33,131 nucleotides of DNA from a virus. How positions within the stretch are numbered: position 1 is the first letter of the stretch; each line of letters starts with the position of its first letter. The stretch lies in the IMG/VR virus record IMGVR_UViG_3300021354_000020, positions 1 to 33,131 of that record; one strand, written 5' to 3'. Below, piece after piece: positions 17,825 through 24,375 of the stretch. Both the position numbers and the translations under genes were made by a program. The notes below the pieces were generated by a model. The model had not been told where the DNA came from, searched no databases, and was given only the letters and a program-made list of their open reading frames with translations.

Positions 17825-18782
17825 AATTTGTTACAATAATTTTTTAGGATATAAAACTGCTGTTATATGTTCTGATGAGTGTAGGAAAATAAATTCTTCT
17901 AATAGTAAAGAACTGAGCAGAAAGAAATCTGTAGAGAATTCTCATATTAAATATTCATCTGATAGCGATATTAATTCTTTTATTGAATGTAAAATATGCG
18001 GGTATAGGTCGCCTGATATAGGTTCTCATATATTAATACACGACATAAAACCAGAAGAATATAAAAAAGAACATGGTGAAGTTGTTTGTGTAAATAAAAA
18101 AATATTGTTTGTTGGAGAAAACAATCCAGCATATAATCATGGTGGTAAATTATCTCCATTCAGCAAAAATTTTATACATTATAAATCAGATGAATATATT
18201 GAAAATTTAAAACAAGAGTCGGTAAAAACTAAAATTAAAAATAATAGTAATCCGCTTACCGTAGGATATTATACTTCGCGAGGAATGTCACTAGAAGAAG
18301 CAGAATCAAAATTATCAGATAGACAAAGAACATTCTCCTTAGAAAAGTGTATAGAAAAACATGGTGAAATAGAGGGATTAAAAGTCTGGAGTGACAGACA
18401 ATATAAGTGGTCTAAATCTTTTAAAAAACAAAATTATTCTAAAATATCTCAAGAGTTGTTTGATGAATTATATAAATATTACAATTCTACTGAAATTTAC
18501 TATGCCACAAAGGATAAATCTATAGATAAAAATCAGGAATATAGATTACGACTAATCGATGGTTCATTAGTTTTGCCAGATTTTATATGCATGGACTCAA
18601 AAAAGATAATAGAATTTGATGGTGATTATTGGCACAGTGAACAAGTAGCAAACCCGTCAAAAGAGAAAGATAGGGATTATAGAATATTAAACAGTGGATA
18701 TTCATTATTACATATAAGAGAGTATGATTTTAAGAACGATAGACAGAAAGTTATTGAAGAATGTTTAAATTATCTGATATAG
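17778..18782 (+). CDS. Homing endonuclease with zinc fingers and Vsr-like (EDxHD-type) nuclease domain
   Basis: This 334-residue protein lies between the two halves of intein 1. Near the N-terminus is a Cys-ribbon (CKIC at 15-18 with Cys31 and Cys35), then a C2H2-like finger (CKICGYRSPDIGSHILIHDI, ~residues 69-88) followed by an EEYKKEHG helix, a common DNA-binding module in phage endonucleases. The C-terminal ~90 residues resemble the Vsr/EDxHD fold: QEYRLRLIDGSLVLPDF, KKIIEFDGDYWH, then YSLLHIREYDF. Endonucleases of this family were described inside 'fractured genes' with split inteins. GGAG at 17765-17768 is a good ribosome-binding site within the intein N-half. The ORF overlaps TerL-N by 47 bases and TerL-M by 22. 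The start is fixed by the need to include the first CxxC. Confidence 0.8.
   Translation: MSQQKNSTNYVTRICKICYNNFLGYKTAVICSDECRKINSSNSKELSRKKSVENSHIKYSSDSDINSFIECKICGYRSPDIGSHILIHDIKPEEYKKEHGEVVCVNKKILFVGENNPAYNHGGKLSPFSKNFIHYKSDEYIENLKQESVKTKIKNNSNPLTVGYYTSRGMSLEEAESKLSDRQRTFSLEKCIEKHGEIEGLKVWSDRQYKWSKSFKKQNYSKISQELFDELYKYYNSTEIYYATKDKSIDKNQEYRLRLIDGSLVLPDFICMDSKKIIEFDGDYWHSEQVANPSKEKDRDYRILNSGYSLLHIREYDFKNDRQKVIEECLNYLI
17807..17835 (+). other. Hairpin spanning the stop of TerL-N
   Basis: TGTAACAA (17807-17814) pairs with TTGTTACA (17828-17835). An inner ATTT (17817-17820) pairs with AAAT (17824-17827) around loop GTA, with a two-base GA bulge on the 5' side. The TerL-N stop TAA (17822-17824) is in the tip, and a T-run follows near 17840. 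It also lies in the start region of the endonuclease ORF. It might attenuate or coordinate expression of the two overlapping genes. Confidence 0.4.
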
Positions 18783-19126
18783 TAAGTAGAAAATTTATAG
18801 AATCATTTGATGCTTCTGATTGGGAGGTAGAAACTGAGGATGGGTTTAAATCTATTATTTCTGCCAATAAAACTATTGAATATCAAGTTTATCATTTAAA
18901 ATTAGATAATGGATTAGAAATTAAATGTGCAGATACACATATTTTAATTGATGAAAATTATAATGAAATATATGCTGTAGATTCTTTGAACCATTCCATT
19001 ATAACTAAATTTGGTATTGCCTCAGTTATATCTATAGAGGATCTCGGTTATTCAGAAAATATGTATGATCTATCTGTAGATTCAGAAGATCATACTTTTT
19101 ACACAAATGATATTTTATCACATAAT
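18761..19126 (+). other. Split intein 1, C-half (122 aa)
   Basis: This half contains a block-B-like segment (LEIKCADTHILI, with His60), a block-F segment (MYDLSVDSEDHTFYTNDI) and block G ending Ser-His-Asn, followed by Thr (+1 nucleophile) at 19127. With the 34-residue N-half the intein is 156 residues, normal for a mini-intein. The block-B Thr of the usual TxxH appears replaced by Ala. Confidence 0.85.
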
Positions 19127-19786
19127 ACTCAGACCTCTGCTGCATATATTCTTTGGTATGTCAATTTTAATGATGCGAAACATGTAGCAATTTTGGCGAA
19201 CAAATCCTCTGCTGCACGAGAGGTAATGAGTAGACTTCAATTGATGTTTGAGTTATTACCTGCTTGGTTGAAACGAGGTGTCAAAACTTGGAATAAGGGT
19301 GATATAGAATTAGATAATGCTTCAAAGGTTTTCACTGCGGCGACTACTGGTTCTGGTATCCGTGGTAAAACTGTTAATATGTTATACATAGATGAGACCG
19401 CCTTTATTGCTAACACCGTTGCAGAGGAGTTCTTTACTTCGGTTTACCCTACAATTTCTTCTGGCACAACATCTAAAATATTACTTAGTTCTACTCCACT
19501 TGGATACAATCACTTCTGGAAGTTCTGGACAGATGCTGAAAAAGGTGCTAACGACTTTGTGCCTTTATTCATTCCTTATTGGGAAATTCCAGGAAGAGAC
19601 GAAGCATGGGCAGAAGAACAAAGAAGGCAACTTGGTGAACTGAAATATTGTCAGGAAGTTTTGTGTGTTGCAGGAAATACTATTATAACTTTGCAAGATA
19701 CTGAAACTGGAAAAATTATAAATATACCTATAGAAGAAGCATATAATTTAATAAATGCTAGTCACGATGCAGCAAACATCTACTAG
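18761..19786 (+). CDS. gp17: Terminase middle fragment (TerL-M) flanked by intein-1 C-half and intein-2 N-half
   Basis: The 341-residue product has three parts. Residues 1-122 are the C-half of intein 1, ending FYTNDILSHN. Residues 123-301 are TerL sequence: TQTSAAYILWYV completes Walker A, LYIDE (208-212) is Walker B, and SSTP (243-246) is the ATPase coupling motif, ending RQLGELKYCQEVL. Residues 302-341 are the N-half of intein 2, starting CVAGNTIITLQDTETGK. The piece therefore needs splicing at both ends. Its start codon lies in the last 22 bases of the upstream endonuclease, with no strong ribosome-binding site, suggesting translational coupling. Its last codons form the 5' part of the HEG-associated hairpin. 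All key ATPase residues are intact, arguing against a decayed gene. Confidence 0.88.
   Translation: MFKLSDIVSRKFIESFDASDWEVETEDGFKSIISANKTIEYQVYHLKLDNGLEIKCADTHILIDENYNEIYAVDSLNHSIITKFGIASVISIEDLGYSENMYDLSVDSEDHTFYTNDILSHNTQTSAAYILWYVNFNDAKHVAILANKSSAAREVMSRLQLMFELLPAWLKRGVKTWNKGDIELDNASKVFTAATTGSGIRGKTVNMLYIDETAFIANTVAEEFFTSVYPTISSGTTSKILLSSTPLGYNHFWKFWTDAEKGANDFVPLFIPYWEIPGRDEAWAEEQRRQLGELKYCQEVLCVAGNTIITLQDTETGKIINIPIEEAYNLINASHDAANIY
19664..19783 (+). other. Split intein 2, N-half (40 aa or less)
   Basis: It begins with Cys302 of TerL-M after ...KYCQEVL and reads CVAGNTIITLQDTETGK then INIPIEEAYNLI. The start resembles, from memory, the 25-residue N-half of the AceL-TerL intein (CVYGDT...). 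The last ~9 residues (ASHDAANIY) are encoded by the HEG-associated hairpin, so the functional intein part may be only about 30 residues. Confidence 0.82.
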
Positions 19787-19787
19787 C
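19757..19787 (+). ncRNA. HEG-associated two-stem RNA hairpin, copy B
   Basis: Outer stem GCTAGT (19757-19762) with ACTAGC (19782-19787); 5' bulge CAC; inner stem GATG (19766-19769) with CATC (19777-19780); loop CAGCAAA; then TCTAA. It covaries with copy A at 15027-15056. Here the hairpin overlaps coding sequence: the TAG stop of TerL-M (19784-19786) lies in the 3' arm of the outer stem. The endonuclease start follows 25 bases later. Confidence 0.55.
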
Positions 19788-19812
19788 TCTAATGTCATAA
19801 GAGGACACCAGC

Positions 19813-20574
19813 ATGAATATTTATACTCCCATTGAACAACCTACATATCTCTATATCAAACAACACTCAGTTACTGGTCTAAAATACTTAGGCAAAACAA
19901 CTAGAGATCCATACAAATATAATGGTTCTGGTAAGCATTGGATTCGCCATATTAAAAAACATGGTAAAGAACATATAGTTACGCTATGGGTGTCAGATCT
20001 CTTTCATGATACCTCCATTGTTGATTATGCCTTGCAATTGTCCAAAGAATATAGCATTGTAGAATCTAAGGAATGGGCTAATCTAAAACCCGAAAATGGA
20101 TTAGATGGTACAATTCCTGGACTAAAATTTACGTTAGAACAGAGACAAAAATGTTCAGAAAATCATTGGGCTAAAGGTTTATCAAGAGAATTAAATCCTA
20201 ATACAGGTTCTAAAAGATCTAAAGAAGCTAAGAAAAATATATCTAAAAGTAAAATAGGTAAACCAAATCTAAAGTTAAAAGGTAGAATTCCTTCAATTCA
20301 TACTAGAGAATTATGGTCAGAAATACGAAAAGGAAAAAATATCAATATAAAAGAAGATAGAAAGAAAGAATTATTAGAATTATATTCTAAAGTATTTACT
20401 TTATATAATTCAAAACCGTCTTTACATATTAAATATGATTATATTGCTAAAAATGGAAAGTGGTTTTCATATGAAAATGCTTTTGCTAAATCATTTGCAT
20501 CTGATTTTAATGTATCAGCTAGAACTATATTAAATATATTAAGAAAAACACAAATATTACAAAATGAACTCTAG
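19813..20574 (+). CDS. GIY-YIG homing endonuclease with NUMOD3-like motifs, inside split intein 2
   Basis: This 253-residue protein lies between the halves of intein 2. The N-terminal ~100 residues carry a GIY-YIG nuclease core: PTYLYIKQHSVTGLKYLGKT, then Arg in TTRDPYKYNGSG, a mid-domain YALQLSKEYSIVES with the candidate catalytic Glu, and NLKPENGLDG. Residues ~110-160 are Lys/Ser-rich with NUMOD3-type elements (RSKEAKKNISKSKIGKPN, LKGRIPSIHT), which bind DNA in such enzymes. The C-terminus has a helix-turn-helix-like FNVSARTILNILRK. GAGGA (19801-19805) is a good ribosome-binding site. It overlaps the TerL-C start by 11 bases. It probably cuts intein-free terminase genes so that the cassette spreads, a role inferred from its location. 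Confidence 0.82.
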   Translation: MNIYTPIEQPTYLYIKQHSVTGLKYLGKTTRDPYKYNGSGKHWIRHIKKHGKEHIVTLWVSDLFHDTSIVDYALQLSKEYSIVESKEWANLKPENGLDGTIPGLKFTLEQRQKCSENHWAKGLSRELNPNTGSKRSKEAKKNISKSKIGKPNLKLKGRIPSIHTRELWSEIRKGKNINIKEDRKKELLELYSKVFTLYNSKPSLHIKYDYIAKNGKWFSYENAFAKSFASDFNVSARTILNILRKTQILQNEL

Positions 20575-20863
20575 ATATAAAATATTGACTCCTTCTGGGT
20601 TTCAATCCTTTGATGGTATCATTAAAAATAAAAGGAACACTATACAAATATCATTTGTAGATGATAGTAATATTATAGTAACAGAAAATCATAGATTTAT
20701 AGATAATGATAAAGAAATTATTGCAGGATTATTGAGTACTGGAGATGTTTTAAATGATAAAATAATTGTTGATATTATTTCTTATGGTGAAATAGATGTA
20801 TATGATCCAATAAATGTTGATAATGGAAATTTATATTATTCAAATGATTTAATTTCTCACAAT
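20564..20863 (+). other. Split intein 2, C-half (100 aa, AceL-TerL-like)
   Basis: The half contains KILTPSGFQSFDGI, block B with a full TxxH (VTENHRF), block F (VYDPINVDNGNLYYSNDLI) and the terminal Ser-His-Asn, followed by Cys (+1 nucleophile) at 20864. The YDPINV element and the insertion site before C-x-FLG match what I recall of the AceL-TerL intein. The usual block-F His appears to be Asn (NGNLYY). Confidence 0.85.
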
Positions 20864-21670
20864 TGCTCCTTTTTAGGTTCTAGTTCTACATTATTACCAT
20901 CAGATGTTCTTTCTAAGTTATCTGCCGATGTAATAATACACCATAAAGATGGGCTTGATATATATGAAGAACCACAAAAAGATCACATCTATGTTATAAC
21001 TGCTGATGTTGCAAAAGGTGTCGGTGGGGATAATTCTGCGTTTCATGTAATTGACATAACAGAAACTCCGTACAAACAAGTAGCAAAGTATAAAGATAAC
21101 CTTATAAGTCCATTACTATATCCAAATATAATTTATAAAGTAGGTAAAGATTATAATAATGCGTTTGTTTTATTGGAGATAAATATATCAGAACAAGTTG
21201 CACATATTTTACATTATGAGTTAGAATATGAAAATATGATTCTAATAAATAAGACTCAAAAAGGATTAAATAGAGGTCAGATAGCAGGGTCTGGGTTTGG
21301 TAGCAAACCTATGTTAGGTGTTAATACTGACAAGAAGACAAAAAGAATTGGTTGTGCGAATTTAAAATCATTAGTTAGTGAAAACAAATTAATAATTAGA
21401 GATGCCGATACTATAGGTGAATTATCCACCTTTATTGAAGTAAAAGATTCGTTTGCTGCCGATGATGGGTACAAAGATGATTTAGTGATGGCACTAGTCA
21501 TTTTCGGTTGGTTAACATCCCAGCAATTTTTTAAAGAATTAAACAATGTGAATCTACGAAATTTATTATATGCTAACCAAATGAGGGAAATAGAAGATTT
21601 GACTCCATTTGGATTTTTTAATGACGGTAATGAATTAGAACATGAATTCATACCATTAATAAATTTCTGA
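20564..21670 (+). CDS. gp17: Terminase C-terminal fragment (TerL-C) fused to intein-2 C-half
   Basis: The 368-residue product starts with the 100-residue C-half of intein 2 (ending LYYSNDLISHN), followed by Cys101 and TerL sequence CSFLGSSSTLLPSDVLSKL, corresponding to the CEF(L/M)G segment of T4 gp17. The RNase-H-like headful nuclease follows, with candidate metal ligands Asp148 (ITADVAKG), Glu205 (FVLLEINIS) and Asp305/Asp306 (YKDDLVMAL). After two trans-splicing steps the mature terminase would be 85+179+268 = 532 residues, a usual TerL length. The start codon lies within the endonuclease 3' end, with only a weak ribosome-binding site. The protein packages DNA into proheads and cuts concatemers. 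Confidence 0.88.
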   Translation: MNSRYKILTPSGFQSFDGIIKNKRNTIQISFVDDSNIIVTENHRFIDNDKEIIAGLLSTGDVLNDKIIVDIISYGEIDVYDPINVDNGNLYYSNDLISHNCSFLGSSSTLLPSDVLSKLSADVIIHHKDGLDIYEEPQKDHIYVITADVAKGVGGDNSAFHVIDITETPYKQVAKYKDNLISPLLYPNIIYKVGKDYNNAFVLLEINISEQVAHILHYELEYENMILINKTQKGLNRGQIAGSGFGSKPMLGVNTDKKTKRIGCANLKSLVSENKLIIRDADTIGELSTFIEVKDSFAADDGYKDDLVMALVIFGWLTSQQFFKELNNVNLRNLLYANQMREIEDLTPFGFFNDGNELEHEFIPLINF

Positions 21671-21682
21671 AAGTTTAAATAA

Positions 21683-21690
21683 TATAAATA
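21683..21690 (+). promoter_or_regulatory. T4-type late promoter box before gp18
   Basis: An exact TATAAATA lies 13 bases after the TerL-C stop and about 63 bases before the sheath gene. The sheath gene has a strong ribosome-binding site, AGGAG (21743-21747). Confidence 0.65.
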
Positions 21691-21753
21691 ATACAATGGA
21701 TTGATAATTGATTCATATTAAACACATAATATAATATAATTTAGGAGAATACA

Positions 21754-23679
21754 ATGGCATACGCATTATCGCCTGGAATAACAGTAACTGAAAAAGATTT
21801 CACATCTATTGTTCCTTCTGTAGCTGCATCAACAGGAGCATTTGCTGGTGTATTTCAGTGGGGTCCAACATTATACCCAACTCAAATAACAAATGAGAAT
21901 GATTTAGTTGCATTATTCGGTAAGCCGTCTGCAAATACTTTCGAATCATTCTTCACTGCTGCAAATTTTTTATCATATACAAATTCATTATATGTTACTA
22001 GACAAGATTCTACTGGTCTTAATGCTGTTGGTAGTTTAGATAGTTCACAGATTGCTGCAGGTACTGCACAAAACATTGGTAATATTGACGTATATAATAC
22101 TTCATTTTTAGGTGGTGCTAATACTAGTCATTGGGCAGCAAAATATAAAGGCACTTTCGGTAATTCATTGAAAATATCTTTTGCTGACTCTGCTACATTT
22201 AAAAATTTAGCATTGACTGGAACTGCTTATGCAATCACATTGGGTGGTACTGCATTAACTGCAACTGGTTCTAAATTTTTAACTGAGTTACATATTGGCG
22301 CTATTATTAAAGACACTACGGGTGCGTTAGTAGGAACTGTTACTGCGATTGCCTCTGATACTGCTGCTACTGTCGATAAAGCCCTTATAGCATTATCTAA
22401 TGCTACTGGTGTAAAGGCAGATTGGGCATATTATCAGCAATTTGATTCTGCTCCTGGAACTTCTACTTATGCTACATCATCAAATGCGACAAATGACGAA
22501 TTACATGTTATCGTAATTGATGAAGATGGTACATTTACTGGTTCTGCGGGTACAGTATTAGAAAAATTTGCTTATGTTTCAAAAGCATTAGATGCAAGAA
22601 AATATGATGGTTCAAATAACTATTTCAGAGATGTTATCAATTCATCTTCAAAATATATTTACTGGTTAAAAAATACTACTAACGTGGTAAGTGGTTCATC
22701 AAACTGGGGTTCAGTTGCTGCAGGTGTAACATTTAAATCTTTAATTGGTGCTATGACAACTTCTCTTGCTGGTGGTACTGATGATTATAGTACAACACCA
22801 GACACTTATGCAACCGCTGCGTGGGCATTATATTCTGACGAAAGATATGATGTAAGATTATTACCATTGGGTAAAGCAACTGCGGCAGTTGCATCTTCAG
22901 TGGTTAGTCTTGCTGAAAATAGACTAGATTGTATTGCATTTATTTCACCACAAAATATATCTACTGGTAATGTTATTACTGGTAATGGTAGTGCTGCTAC
23001 TGATGCATTGTTTGCATACAAATCTGCAGTAACTCCTGTTTCTTCATATTCATTCTTTGATTCTGGTTACAAATATCAATATGACCGATACAATGATGTT
23101 TATCGATGGGTTCCATTAAATGGAGATATCGCAGGTCTTGCTGCAAGAACAGATTACACTAATGATGCTTGGTGGTCATTTGCTGGTTTGAATCGTGGTC
23201 AAATCAAAAATGTTGTTAAATTAGCAGTTAACCCAACTAAAACAGATCGCAATACTCTATATCAATCAAGTATCAATTCTGTTGTATCATTTCCTAATCA
23301 AGGTGTGATATTATTTGGTGATAGAACTGGTACAACTAAACCTTCTGCATTTAGAGAAGTGGGTATCCGTAGATTGTTTATTCTTCTTGAAAAATCAATC
23401 GGTAAAGCATCTGAATACCAATTATTCGAGTTTAATGATTCTTTCACAAGAGCACAATTTAAAAATTTAGTTGAACCTTTCTTAAGAGATGTAAAAGGTA
23501 GACGTGGTGTTACTGATTTTAAAGTAGTTTGTGATGATACTAACAATTCTGCAGATGTTCAAAATCGTCAAGAATTTGTTGGTGATATCTATATCAAACC
23601 AAATCACTCGATCAATTTTATCACTCTAAATTTCATCGCAACAAAAGCCGGTGTTGATTTTAGTGTAGTTGGTGCTTAA
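21754..23679 (+). CDS. gp18: Tail sheath protein gp18
   Basis: At 641 residues this is close to T4 gp18 (659), the contractile sheath subunit. The N-terminus MAYALSPGITVTEKDFTSIVP and the FAGVFQWGP motif are typical. The conserved C-terminal domain contains FREVGIRRLFILLEKSI, FEFNDSFTRAQFKNLVEPFLRDVKGRRG and VGDIYIKPNHSINFITLNFIA (key residues). Residues ~157-225 form an apparent beta-domain insertion between KISFADSATF and YYQQFDSAPGTSTYA; a related domain occurs in the protein at 28062. An exact late promoter precedes the gene and an intrinsic terminator follows, so it may be transcribed on its own at high level, as expected for an abundant structural protein. Confidence 0.93.
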   Translation: MAYALSPGITVTEKDFTSIVPSVAASTGAFAGVFQWGPTLYPTQITNENDLVALFGKPSANTFESFFTAANFLSYTNSLYVTRQDSTGLNAVGSLDSSQIAAGTAQNIGNIDVYNTSFLGGANTSHWAAKYKGTFGNSLKISFADSATFKNLALTGTAYAITLGGTALTATGSKFLTELHIGAIIKDTTGALVGTVTAIASDTAATVDKALIALSNATGVKADWAYYQQFDSAPGTSTYATSSNATNDELHVIVIDEDGTFTGSAGTVLEKFAYVSKALDARKYDGSNNYFRDVINSSSKYIYWLKNTTNVVSGSSNWGSVAAGVTFKSLIGAMTTSLAGGTDDYSTTPDTYATAAWALYSDERYDVRLLPLGKATAAVASSVVSLAENRLDCIAFISPQNISTGNVITGNGSAATDALFAYKSAVTPVSSYSFFDSGYKYQYDRYNDVYRWVPLNGDIAGLAARTDYTNDAWWSFAGLNRGQIKNVVKLAVNPTKTDRNTLYQSSINSVVSFPNQGVILFGDRTGTTKPSAFREVGIRRLFILLEKSIGKASEYQLFEFNDSFTRAQFKNLVEPFLRDVKGRRGVTDFKVVCDDTNNSADVQNRQEFVGDIYIKPNHSINFITLNFIATKAGVDFSVVGA

Positions 23680-23687
23680 CTAATATT

Positions 23688-23709
23688 AGGGAGTTGAAAC
23701 ATACTCCCT
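23688..23709 (+). terminator. Intrinsic terminator after gp18
   Basis: AGGGAGT (23688-23694) pairs with ACTCCCT (23703-23709), a 7-bp stem with an 8-base loop TGAAACAT, followed by TTTATT. It begins eight bases after the sheath stop and just before the gp19 late promoter. Confidence 0.75.
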
Positions 23710-23716
23710 TTATTCA

Positions 23717-23724
23717 TATAAATA
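23717..23724 (+). promoter_or_regulatory. T4-type late promoter box before gp19
   Basis: An exact TATAAATA lies right after the gp18 terminator and 28 bases before the gp19 ATG, with AAAAGGA between. The terminator-promoter pair resets transcription between sheath and tube genes. Confidence 0.7.
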
Positions 23725-23752
23725 AATAAAATATTAAAAAGGATTATCGCAC

Positions 23753-24355
23753 ATGGCTAATATATCAGATTTCAAATCACAATTAATTGGTGGAGGTGCA
23801 AGAGCAAATCAGTTCAGAGCATATCTTCACTTTCCAACTTATGTAACATTTGGAGCATTGGAAGGTGCTAGGGCACAGTTCTTATGTAAATCAGCATCAT
23901 TACCCGCATCAACTATTACACCTGTGCCCATTCAATACAGAGGCAGAGAGATAAATGTTGCAGGTGAAAGAACTTTCCAACCTTGGACTGTTACAATCTA
24001 TAATGATGTAACATTTGGGTTAAGAAATGCTTTTGAAACATGGCAAGCAGGTATTCAAAGATATGCTGCAACAGAAGGTAAAACAAATCCTGCTGATTAT
24101 CAAGTTGAGTTAGAAATTCATCAATTAGATAGAAATGGTGCACCACTGAAAGTTTATAGATTTACTGATGCTTTCCCAACTTCTATTAGTCAAATTGCAT
24201 TAGATTATGATGCAGCAAATCAAATCGAAACATTTGATGTTGAATTTACTTATAACTACTTTACATCAAACAAAGGTACAGATACAGATGGTTCTTCATT
24301 TGGTGTTAACTTATCTATTGACACTCCAATTGGGACTATCCCATTCAGTCTTTAA
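23753..24355 (+). CDS. gp19: Tail tube protein gp19
   Basis: This 200-residue protein (T4 gp19 is 163) belongs to the T4 gp19 tail-tube family, which forms the inner tube through which DNA passes. Visible family features are ANQFRAYLHFPTYVTFG, AQFLCKSASLPASTITPVPI, YRGREINVAGERTFQPWTVTIYND (key part), and the C-terminal FPTSISQIALDYDAANQIETFDVEFTYNYF (key part). The last ~25 residues (GTDTDGSSFGVNLSI...) form a flexible tail. It has its own late promoter and lies 20 bases before gp20. Confidence 0.92.
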   Translation: MANISDFKSQLIGGGARANQFRAYLHFPTYVTFGALEGARAQFLCKSASLPASTITPVPIQYRGREINVAGERTFQPWTVTIYNDVTFGLRNAFETWQAGIQRYAATEGKTNPADYQVELEIHQLDRNGAPLKVYRFTDAFPTSISQIALDYDAANQIETFDVEFTYNYFTSNKGTDTDGSSFGVNLSIDTPIGTIPFSL

Positions 24356-24375
24356 GAATTAACTGAGAAAATATT

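Noticed and set aside
17825-20563. Group I or group II introns instead of split inteins
   Set aside because: The sequences flanking the exteins are translated in frame and carry intein blocks A, B, F and G. No conserved intron core (P/Q/R/S elements or domain V) was seen.
17465-21670. Terminase as a frameshifted pseudogene or sequencing error
   Set aside because: Each break falls exactly at intein termini (Cys start; His-Asn then Thr or Cys), all catalytic motifs are intact, and a full endonuclease ORF fills each gap.
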